DNA of 5,421 nucleotides from an uncultured Oscillospiraceae bacterium (GTDB lineage: Bacteria > Bacillota > Clostridia > Oscillospirales > Oscillospiraceae): contig CAJFPI010000180.1 in assembly GCA_904398675.1 (NCBI GenBank), forward strand, positions 1-5,421. The letters run 5' to 3'. Each line of letters begins with the position of its first letter. The stretch's first letter is position 1. Under the pieces are notes generated by a model. The model saw only the letters and a list, made by a program, of their open reading frames with translations, did no database searches and had not been told where the DNA came from. The position numbers and the translations under genes were made by a program. Positions 1 through 4,618 of the stretch are shown piece by piece.

Positions 1-88
1 CCGATGAGGCTCTATTTAAATGCCTAACCTCACCCGCAGAGCGGGTGGCTATTCCTTTCGCTCTCGCGAAAGTCGCTTAAGCGAGCAA
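1..88 (+). ncRNA. candidate structured RNA, 3' portion (5' end outside window)
   Basis: No credible reading frame lies here, but the segment folds into consecutive small helices. A 7-bp perfect stem with loop AGA spans 31-47, a 7-bp perfect stem with loop TCTC spans 55-72, and a 12-base perfect palindrome lies at 73-84. Upstream, AGGC (7-10) can pair with GCCT (22-25), or TGAGG (5-9) with CCTCA (28-32). The chain leads directly into the terminator hairpin at 90-120, as expected for the 3' end of a stable RNA read on the plus strand. I cannot name the family with certainty. It does not resemble the 3' ends of tmRNA, RNase P RNA, SRP RNA or 6S RNA. The raiA-type RNA of Clostridia is a guess from general appearance only. 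The minus strand is an alternative: the hairpins would then lie behind the lipoprotein terminator. Confidence 0.4.
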
Positions 89-120
89 AAAGGACCCCCG
101 GTTTTCTACCGGGGGTCCTT
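87..120 (-). terminator. Rho-independent terminator, probably shared by convergent transcripts
   Basis: A perfect 12-bp stem (90-101 with 109-120) closes a 7-base loop, with five A residues at 87-91. Read on the minus strand this is a GC-rich hairpin ending in a run of five T, directly after the lipoprotein stop codon at 123. On the plus strand the hairpin is followed only by TCCTTCCTT, a weaker tail, so it can also end the RNA candidate at 1-88 but probably less efficiently. Confidence 0.85.
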
Positions 121-122
121 CC

Positions 123-446
123 TTACCGGGCGCTGCGGGCGTTCTCGCCGTCGGTGAGATCCCCGTCTGTGTCGTGGACATTGCCATCCTCCAGCATATC
201 CTCTACATTGTCGCGCACATCGTCGACGCCCTCCTTCAGGTCATCGCCCAAGGTGTCGCCGCCGTTGTTGTTGGCCGTACCATTATTACCTGTACCGTTG
301 TCCATTGTTCCATTATTGGTCGTGCCGTTGTTGGTTGTACCGTTGTTGGGGGTGTTGGCGTTGTGATTGCCCGTATCCTCCGTGCCGCAGGCCACCAGAG
401 ACGCGGACAGCAGCAGCGCCAGCAAGAGTGCAGCGGTTCGTTTCAT
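123..446 (-). CDS. small secreted lipoprotein with Asn-Asn-Gly-Thr repeats, function unknown
   Basis: This encodes 107 residues. I start at the ATG at 446 because it gives a complete lipoprotein signal (Lys-Arg, then a Leu/Ala-rich core) and has AAAGGAG nine bases upstream. An earlier in-frame ATG at 488 would add 14 charged residues in front of the signal. The lipobox is Leu17-Val18-Ala19-Cys20, so the mature protein should be lipid-anchored at Cys20 on the outer face of the membrane. Residues 34-58 are five copies of a 5-residue unit, NNGT plus one variable residue, followed by Asn/Gly-rich sequence. Residues 64-101 are strongly acidic with a likely amphipathic helix around 68-87. No catalytic motif is visible. 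The repeat may be a flexible linker holding the acidic segment away from the membrane. A spore-associated lipoprotein is possible but rests only on general resemblance and a CATACTA box upstream. The gene appears to be monocistronic. Confidence 0.75.
   Translation of the reverse strand: MKRTAALLLALLLSASLVACGTEDTGNHNANTPNNGTTNNGTTNNGTMDNGTGNNGTANNNGGDTLGDDLKEGVDDVRDNVEDMLEDGNVHDTDGDLTDGENARSAR
273..347 (-). repeat. five tandem 15-bp coding repeats (NNGTx) in the lipoprotein gene
   Basis: Five 15-base units encode NNGTT, NNGTT, NNGTM, DNGTG and NNGTA. The copies differ mainly at third codon positions: Asn as AAC or AAT, Gly as GGT, GGC or GGA, and Thr as ACA or ACG. The protein unit is therefore kept while the DNA copies have drifted, so this is not a recently expanded microsatellite. 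Confidence 0.8.
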
Positions 447-491
447 CCTTCTCTTCTCCTTTCCCGTTTCAAGCTTTGCGTGGGACAAGGA

Positions 492-498
492 TAGTATG
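492..498 (-). promoter_or_regulatory. possible -10 element of the lipoprotein gene (CATACTA)
   Basis: On the minus strand CATACTA lies 45 bases before the ATG. It matches the -10 box typical of the sporulation factor sigma-G and partly that of sigma-A. At a 17-base spacing the upstream hexamer is GGAGAG, which fits neither factor, so the call is weak. Confidence 0.25.
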
Positions 499-548
499 AG
501 CCGCGCTGTTGCCCACTCTCCCGGTAATATTTTCTATTTTTTCCAGAT

Positions 549-780
549 CGGGCAGACACGCCCGCCGCCCCCGGCAGGACCTGCCGTTTCCCGCCAAGGA
601 AACCGCCTCGCAGAGTTCGCGCCCGATGGCGCGAAAAAATTGAAATCCGTTTTTTCGGGGGCATGTACCCCGGAAAAACACTTTGCGCGGAGCGAGCGTC
701 GAATCGTCCGCCACAGGCGGACGACCGAGGCGCAGAGCGCAGCGGAATCCCCTTGGCGGAAAAGGCGTCAGCCTTTTTCG
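549..780. repeat. palindrome-dense intergenic element, possibly dispersed repeat or structured RNA
   Basis: This is the core of the 380-base gap between the lipoprotein gene and rpsR. It is packed with hairpins: 549-564 (5 bp), 572-586 (6 bp, 3-base loop), 586-603 (6 bp), 616-635 (8 bp perfect, loop CGAT), 649-679 (12 bp with one G-T wobble, 7-base loop), 704-724 (9 bp perfect, loop ACA), 730-740 (4 bp) and 757-780 (10 bp with one G-T wobble, loop GTCA). Frames are open on both strands here, but their products are rich in Arg, Ser, Pro and Gly, lack family features and have no good ribosome binding site, so I do not call a gene. It lies after the ribosomal operon terminator, a typical position for intergenic repeat elements. 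The remainder of the gap (447-548 and 781-786) holds only the lipoprotein leader and terminator flank. Confidence 0.5.
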
Positions 781-786
781 GCATTT

Positions 787-814
787 AAAAAAAGAGGAGG
801 CATTCGCCTCCTCT
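787..814 (-). terminator. Rho-independent terminator of the rpsF-ssb-rpsR operon
   Basis: A perfect 9-bp stem (793-801 with 806-814) closes the loop ATTC. On the minus strand it is followed by seven T, seen as A at 787-793, then TAAA. It begins 12 bases past the rpsR stop codon, which fits the end of the operon. Confidence 0.92.
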
Positions 815-826
815 CTCTTTTCCCAA

Positions 827-1078
827 TTACTCGGTCACATAGGGCAGCAGGGCCAGCTGACGGGCGCGCTTGATCGCCTCGGTGAGCTGACGCTGATGCA
901 TCGCGCAGGTTCCGGTGGTCCTGCGGGGCAGGATCTTGGAGCGCTCGGACAAAAACCGGCGCAGCTTGGCGGAATCCTTGTAGTCAATGTGATCGCACTT
1001 GTCCACACAGAACTGGCAAACCTTTCTGCGCTTGCGGTTCATGGGACGGGCGGGTCTGTTTTCACGTTCCACAGCCAT
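827..1078 (-). CDS. rpsR: small ribosomal subunit protein S18
   Basis: S18 binds S6 and 16S rRNA in the platform of the 30S subunit. The product is 83 residues, normal for the family. It has a basic N-terminus, the S18 core (KVCQFC near residues 19-24, then YKD and LRRFLSERSKILPRR) and the signature GTCAMHQRQL near 56-65, followed by the basic helix IKRARQLALLPY. Cys21, Cys24, Cys28 and Cys58 could form a zinc site, the metal-binding version of S18. The start is set by AAGGAGG nine bases upstream and by the family N-terminus. The frame stays open further upstream into ssb, but that extension has no S18 similarity. It is the last gene of the operon, 28 bases after ssb, so it shares the rpsF promoter. 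Confidence 0.97.
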   Translation of the reverse strand: MAVERENRPARPMNRKRRKVCQFCVDKCDHIDYKDSAKLRRFLSERSKILPRRTTGTCAMHQRQLTEAIKRARQLALLPYVTE

Positions 1079-1106
1079 GGGTGGTATCCTCCTTCTTAAG
1101 ATTTTG

Positions 1107-1580
1107 TCAGAACGGCAGCTCGCCGTCCTGGTCGTCCAGCTCGGCAAAGCCGGAGCTGTCGCCGCCCGACGGGGCAGAATAACCTCCGCCGGACTGATAG
1201 GAAGAGACGGGGGCGCCATAGGCGGGCGGCGCGTCGTAGCCGCCGGCACCGGCACTGTCCCGCTTGCTGTCGCCGAAGTAGACGTTGTCGGCCATTACCT
1301 CCGCGCTGCGGCGGTTGTTTCCCTCCCGGTCCTTCCAGTCGCGGATCTGCAGCCGGCCCTCCACAACGGCCATGCGGCCCTTGGAGAAATAGTTGCAGAC
1401 AAACTCCGCGGTGCTGCGCCAGGCGACGATGTCGATAAAATCGGTCTCCTTTTCGCCGGACTGGCTTTTGAAGTCCCGGTCCACCGCCAGGGAGAAGGAT
1501 GTAACGGCGGTGCCGTTCTGTGTCCTTCTCAGCTCGGGATCACGGGTCAGGCGGCCCATGAGCACAATGCGGTTGAGCAT
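1107..1580 (-). CDS. ssb: single-stranded DNA-binding protein
   Basis: This protein coats single-stranded DNA during replication, repair and recombination and recruits partner enzymes. The product is 157 residues. The N-terminal OB fold covers about 1-105, beginning MLNRIVLMGRLTRDPELR, with TDFIDIVAW near 47-54 and KGRMAVVEGRLQIRDW near 68-82, all typical of bacterial SSB. Residues 106-145 form a Gly/Ser/Tyr/Pro-rich flexible linker. The end, DDQDGELPF, is the acidic tip used for protein contacts, a variant of the common DDDIPF. The ATG at 1580 follows an AGGGGAGGG ribosome site and gives the standard SSB start. An ATG at 1757 would lie inside rpsF and is rejected. It sits 14 bases after rpsF and 28 before rpsR, the usual Firmicutes arrangement. 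Confidence 0.97.
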   Translation of the reverse strand: MLNRIVLMGRLTRDPELRRTQNGTAVTSFSLAVDRDFKSQSGEKETDFIDIVAWRSTAEFVCNYFSKGRMAVVEGRLQIRDWKDREGNNRRSAEVMADNVYFGDSKRDSAGAGGYDAPPAYGAPVSSYQSGGGYSAPSGGDSSGFAELDDQDGELPF

Positions 1581-1594
1581 GCTCTTCCCTCCCC

Positions 1595-1891
1595 TTAGAC
1601 GTTTTTGCAAACGATCAGGGAGCGCAGGATCCCGTCGGTGATGCCGAGGATACGATCCAGCTCCTTGGGGAAGGACGGCTCGCTGGTAAAGCTCATCAGC
1701 ACATAGTAGCCCTCGGTCTTGTAGTCGATGGCGTAGGCCAGCTTGCGCTTGCCCCACTCATCCACTTCCACCGCGCTGCCGTGCTGCTCGGCCAGAGCCT
1801 TGAACTTCTCCACCGTAGCGGCGATCGCCTCCTCACCCAGAGCCGGGTCAATGATATAGACGACCTCGTAGTCAGCAGATACCTTTGCCAT
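1595..1891 (-). CDS. rpsF: small ribosomal subunit protein S6
   Basis: S6 forms a dimer with S18 on the 30S platform. The product is 98 residues, the usual length. It shows the alternating beta and alpha elements of the family: first strand DYEVVYIIDP (8-17), a helix over about 19-38, WGKRKLAYAI (46-55), GYYVLMSFTSEP (61-72) and the final helix and strand ELDRILGITDGILRSLIV. The ATG at 1891 is chosen because AAGGAGG lies just upstream and residues after it match the S6 start. An ATG at 1957 would add an unrelated Arg-rich stretch and would place the leader inside the gene. It is the first gene of the operon, expressed from the promoter at 1973-2000, perhaps with feedback by S6:S18 on the leader. 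Confidence 0.97.
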   Translation of the reverse strand: MAKVSADYEVVYIIDPALGEEAIAATVEKFKALAEQHGSAVEVDEWGKRKLAYAIDYKTEGYYVLMSFTSEPSFPKELDRILGITDGILRSLIVCKNV

Positions 1892-1908
1892 GTTGTTGCA
1901 CCTCCTTC

Positions 1909-1937
1909 TGGACTGATGGCCCCCGGTCCATGCCGGG
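1909..1937 (-). promoter_or_regulatory. rpsF leader hairpins, candidate S6:S18 autoregulatory element
   Basis: The rpsF leader is about 75 bases long. In it CCCGG (1933-1937 on the minus strand) can pair with CCGGG (1922-1926), while TGGAC (1926-1930) can instead pair with GTCCA (1909-1913). These two stems share bases and exclude each other, next to the AAGGAGG ribosome site. In many bacteria the S6:S18 pair represses this operon by binding a leader hairpin with an exposed CCG. CCG is present here, but I cannot show that it sits in the required bulge. Confidence 0.4.
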
Positions 1938-1972
1938 AGCAAGGATCTGCCTGCCAATTTGCAAGCTATATT

Positions 1973-2000
1973 ATTATATAGGATTTCATTGAAAAGTCAA
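1973..2000 (-). promoter_or_regulatory. sigma-A promoter of rpsF-ssb-rpsR
   Basis: On the minus strand the -35 box is TTGACT (1995-2000) and the -10 box is TATAAT (1973-1978), separated by 16 bases. This is close to the consensus for the housekeeping sigma factor and suits a highly expressed ribosomal operon. The predicted start of transcription is near 1966, giving a leader of about 75 bases. Confidence 0.85.
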
Positions 2001-2081
2001 GCGATTTTTCCATTTTCCCCGTTTTTTTGCCCGAGCTGTTCCGGAGGATCCATTTCTCCCACAAGGGCAGCCGCTTTGTGC

Positions 2082-2110
2082 TTGCTTTTTCCCTCTGTTT
2101 CGTGCATACT
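2082..2110 (+). promoter_or_regulatory. possible promoter of the plus-strand operon
   Basis: TTGCTT (2082-2087) and CATACT (2105-2110) are 17 bases apart, a moderate match to a sigma-A promoter 39 bases before the deaminase start codon. It diverges from the rpsF promoter. Nothing else stands out in 2001-2148. Confidence 0.45.
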
Positions 2111-2148
2111 GGAGACAGAAATGACTTTTTCCCATCCGGAGGTGCCCT

Positions 2149-2631
2149 ATGGCGAGAATCAGCAAGGAAAACTACTATCTGGACATCGCCCAGACCGTTA
2201 TCGGCCGGGCCACCTGCCTGCGGCGGTGCTACGGGGCCATTATTGTAAAAAATGATGAGATCATCTCCACCGGCTACAACGGCGCCCCCCGGGGCCGGAA
2301 AAACTGCGTGGACATCGGCTACTGCACCCGGGAGGCCATGAAGGTGCCCCGGGGCGAGCGCTACGAGCTGTGCCGCAGCGTACACGCCGAGGCCAACGCC
2401 ATCATCTCCGCCGCCCGCCGGGACATGGTGGGCGGGACGCTGTATCTGGTGGGCAAGGACGCGGTCACCGGCGAACTTCTCGCCGACGCCACCAGCTGCG
2501 CCATGTGCCGCCGCCTCATCATCAACGCGGGGCTGGAAAAGGTCGTGATCCGCAACACCCCCACAGAATACACGGTGGTCCAGGTACGGGACTGGATCTA
2601 TGACGACGACTCCCTGCCCAGCCAGCTGTAA
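2149..2631 (+). CDS. dCMP deaminase (deoxycytidylate deaminase, ComEB-like)
   Basis: The likely reaction is dCMP to dUMP plus ammonia, feeding thymidylate synthesis in the cytoplasm. The product is 160 residues of the zinc-dependent cytidine deaminase fold. His79-Ala80-Glu81 (context SVHAEANAI) gives a zinc ligand and the catalytic Glu. Cys117 and Cys120 (SCAMC) are the other two ligands. The GAIIVKNDEIISTGYNGAPRG segment near 29-49 is typical of dCMP rather than tRNA or free-base deaminases. Ser116 replaces the usual Pro of the PCxxC motif, and about 15 residues (VGKDAVTGELLADAT) separate the strand from this motif. Further Cys at 23, 27, 53, 59 and 75 may include a second zinc site. GGAGG lies six bases before the ATG. 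It appears to lead an operon with the cysteine desulfidase 46 bases downstream. The family is secure; the exact substrate is inferred. Confidence 0.9.
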   Translation: MARISKENYYLDIAQTVIGRATCLRRCYGAIIVKNDEIISTGYNGAPRGRKNCVDIGYCTREAMKVPRGERYELCRSVHAEANAIISAARRDMVGGTLYLVGKDAVTGELLADATSCAMCRRLIINAGLEKVVIRNTPTEYTVVQVRDWIYDDDSLPSQL

Positions 2632-2677
2632 GGCGGTCAGGAGCCCTTTGGGGAAATTGGAAAAGGAGAGGAAAAAC

Positions 2678-3958
2678 ATGCTCACGCACCAGATTGAGGA
2701 GACCTATGTCCACATCCTGCAGGAGGAGCTGCTGCTGGCCACCGGCTGTACCGAGCCCATCGCCCTGGCCTACTGCGGCGCCACCATGCGCAGGGCCCTG
2801 GGCGCTCTGCCGGAGCGGCTGAGGATCGAGGTATCCGGCAACATCATGAAAAACGTCAAAAGCGTCATCGTTCCCAACACCGGGGGGCGCAAGGGCATCC
2901 AGGCGGCTGTGGCCGCGGGGATCGTGGCCGGCGACGCGGAGCGGGGGCTGCAGGTGATCTCCGCGGTGGAAGAGAGCGCCCACGCCGCCATCGCCGCCTA
3001 TGAGGCCGAGACCCCCATGGAGATCCTCTGCCCGGAGACGCCCTACCTGCTGGATATCCGCATCACCGGCTGGGCCGGGGCGGACACGGCGGTGTGCCGC
3101 ATCGCCAACAATCACGCCAACATCGTCTACCTTGCCAAAAATGACCAGGTCCTGGTGGACAAGCCCATCTCCGACTCTCCGGAGGACAGCCTCACCGACA
3201 AGAGCGGCCTCAATGTGGCGGATATCCTGGAGTTTGCCAACACGGTGGACCTGGACAAGGTCCGGGACCTGCTGGAGCGGCAGATCCGCTACAACTGCGC
3301 CATCGCCCAGGAGGGCCTCCAAAACAGCTGGGGGGCCGGCATCGGCTCCATCCTCCTGGGGGACTACCCCCAGGATATCAAGACGGAGGCCCGGGCCTGG
3401 GCCGCCGCCGGGTCCGACGCCAGGATGAGCGGCTGTGAGATGCCGGTGGTCATCGTCTCCGGCTCCGGCAACCAGGGCATCACCGCCTCGGTGCCGGTGG
3501 TGCGCTACGCCCGCCACCTGAACGCGCCGGAGGACAAGCTATACCGGGCGCTTCTGGTCAGCGATCTCATCACCATCCAGCAGAAGAGCGGCATCGGCCG
3601 CCTCAGCGCCTACTGCGGCGCCGTCAGCGCCGGGGTGGGAGCCGGGGCGGGCATCGCCTACCTCCTGGACGGCAGCTACGACGCCGTGTCCCACACGGTG
3701 GTCAACGCCATCGCCATCATCTCCGGCACCATCTGCGACGGGGCCAAGCCCTCCTGCGCGGCCAAGATCGCCGCCAGCGTGGACGCGGGGATCCTGGGCT
3801 ACCACATGTACCTCAACCACAAGGAGTTCAAGTCCGGCGACGGGATCATCAGCGTGGGGGTGGACGACACCATCCGCAACGTGGGCCTTCTGGCCAAGGA
3901 GGGCATGCAGCAGACCGACCGCACCATCCTGGACATCATGATCCACAAGTGCGGCTGA
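2678..3958 (+). CDS. cyuA: L-cysteine desulfidase, CyuA/UPF0597 (YhaM) family, iron-sulphur dependent
   Basis: The family breaks L-cysteine down to pyruvate, ammonia and sulfide using an oxygen-sensitive [4Fe-4S] cluster, and is related to the alpha subunit of iron-sulphur serine dehydratases. The product is 426 residues, normal full length. ATGCTEP (21-27) carries the conserved Cys24. GNIMKNVKSVIVPNTGG (54-70) and SGSGNQGITASVPV (261-274) are family blocks. Cys313, Cys353 and Cys360 have the 40- and 7-residue spacing that I recall for the cluster ligands of the Methanocaldococcus enzyme. The ATG at 2678 follows an AAGGAGAG site; an in-frame ATG at 2600 would overlap the deaminase and add an unrelated N-terminus. 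It lies between the deaminase and a small membrane protein, with short gaps suggesting one transcript. No cysteine transporter or CyuR-like regulator is in view. Serine-type substrates cannot be excluded. Confidence 0.9.
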   Translation: MLTHQIEETYVHILQEELLLATGCTEPIALAYCGATMRRALGALPERLRIEVSGNIMKNVKSVIVPNTGGRKGIQAAVAAGIVAGDAERGLQVISAVEESAHAAIAAYEAETPMEILCPETPYLLDIRITGWAGADTAVCRIANNHANIVYLAKNDQVLVDKPISDSPEDSLTDKSGLNVADILEFANTVDLDKVRDLLERQIRYNCAIAQEGLQNSWGAGIGSILLGDYPQDIKTEARAWAAAGSDARMSGCEMPVVIVSGSGNQGITASVPVVRYARHLNAPEDKLYRALLVSDLITIQQKSGIGRLSAYCGAVSAGVGAGAGIAYLLDGSYDAVSHTVVNAIAIISGTICDGAKPSCAAKIAASVDAGILGYHMYLNHKEFKSGDGIISVGVDDTIRNVGLLAKEGMQQTDRTILDIMIHKCG

Positions 3959-3994
3959 TTCCCCTGCCCGTCAGAATCGATAAGGAGAGATGCT

Positions 3995-4504
3995 ATGGCG
4001 GAACAGAACAGGGGCATTGCCCTTTCCAAAAAGCGGAAAATTGTCGCCCTGGGGGGCATCCTGCTCCTGGCGGCAATCGCGGCCGTCTGGTTTTTCCGGG
4101 CAAGGCCCATCTGCACAGAGGAAAACCATCCCTGCGTCTCGGGTATCTATGTGGAGTTCGGCCATAAGGGCGAGCTCTATTCCGGTTACCTGAACCGTTT
4201 AGAAGGCCAGATCCCCGACGATGTCCACGACGCGCTGGTCTCCCTGCTCCTGGACGCGGAGATGGGCGGACCTGCCCTGTCTCATCCGGCATATTATCAG
4301 ATTTCAGACGGGGCTGTCGTGATTACCCTCCTTGTACAGCAGGACAACGCCCCGTCTCTGCTGATCAATCTCAGCAACATTCCTGACGTCAGTTCCGTTC
4401 AGACAAATAACAGCTACTACACCCTCAAGGACCACGAGACGTTGTATCAAGAAACCTACGGCCTGCTGGCCGATCTTCTGCCTCTCTATGCCGAGAAGGG
4501 GTAG
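3995..4504 (+). CDS. single-pass membrane-anchored protein, function unknown
   Basis: The product is 169 residues and I do not recognise a family. A basic cytoplasmic start (SKKRK near 11-15) is followed by one hydrophobic segment at about 16-34, so the remaining 135 residues should lie outside the membrane. Just beyond it are Cys40 and Cys47 (CTEENHPC), which could form a small disulfide or bind metal. The outer part mixes predicted strands (GIYVEFGHKGELYSGYL, GAVVITLLVQQ, PSLLINLSN) with a final helix, suggesting a compact alpha/beta domain. No enzyme motif is visible. AAGGAG lies seven bases before the ATG, 36 bases after cyuA. The terminator at 4556 closes the unit, so it is probably co-transcribed with cyuA. 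By eye its codons are less extremely GC-rich than those of cyuA. A link to cysteine use is only contextual. Confidence 0.75.
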   Translation: MAEQNRGIALSKKRKIVALGGILLLAAIAAVWFFRARPICTEENHPCVSGIYVEFGHKGELYSGYLNRLEGQIPDDVHDALVSLLLDAEMGGPALSHPAYYQISDGAVVITLLVQQDNAPSLLINLSNIPDVSSVQTNNSYYTLKDHETLYQETYGLLADLLPLYAEKG

Positions 4505-4555
4505 GCCCCCTCAATGGCAGAGACTGTGTGATTTTTTGCACTGCCGCAAGAAAAA

Positions 4556-4597
4556 CCGGCGCCCTGGACGAAAATCCAGGGCGCCGGTATTTCTTTT
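4556..4597. terminator. strong two-way terminator between convergent operons
   Basis: A perfect 13-bp stem (4556-4568 with 4575-4587) closes the loop CGAAAA. On the plus strand it is followed by TATTTCTTTT. On the minus strand it is followed by five T, seen as A at 4551-4555. It therefore serves both the operon ending at 4504 and ileS, whose stop codon is at 4619. Confidence 0.93.
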
Positions 4598-4618
4598 GTG
4601 GAATGGATTATTTGTCTT

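Noticed and set aside
1..88. tmRNA, RNase P, SRP or tRNA gene
   Set aside because: No CCA-type acceptor end, T-arm or conserved cores of these RNAs is visible.
273..347. Possible CRISPR or tandem DNA repeat
   Set aside because: The 15-base units have no spacers and stay in frame within a lipoprotein gene; they are coding repeats.
443..784. 113-residue minus-strand open frame across the rpsR-lipoprotein gap
   Set aside because: It runs through successive palindromes, has an Arg/Ser/Gly-rich composition without family features, lacks a good ribosome site, and overlaps the lipoprotein start. It looks like a by-product of a GC-rich repeat element.
367..873. 168-residue plus-strand open frame
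   Set aside because: It is antisense to the lipoprotein signal and rpsR end, crosses two terminators and has low-complexity composition.
2600..2677. Upstream ATG for the cysteine desulfidase
   Set aside because: It overlaps the deaminase, adds 26 residues not seen in the family, and has no ribosome site, while the ATG at 2678 does.
1966..2685. 239-residue minus-strand open frame opposite the deaminase
   Set aside because: It is antisense to a well-supported gene and would run through the rpsF promoter; the protein is low complexity.
2522..3517. 331-residue minus-strand open frame opposite the cysteine desulfidase
   Set aside because: It is the antisense shadow of a GC-rich gene, full of Gly, Val, Asp, His and Arg with no ribosome site or recognisable domain.
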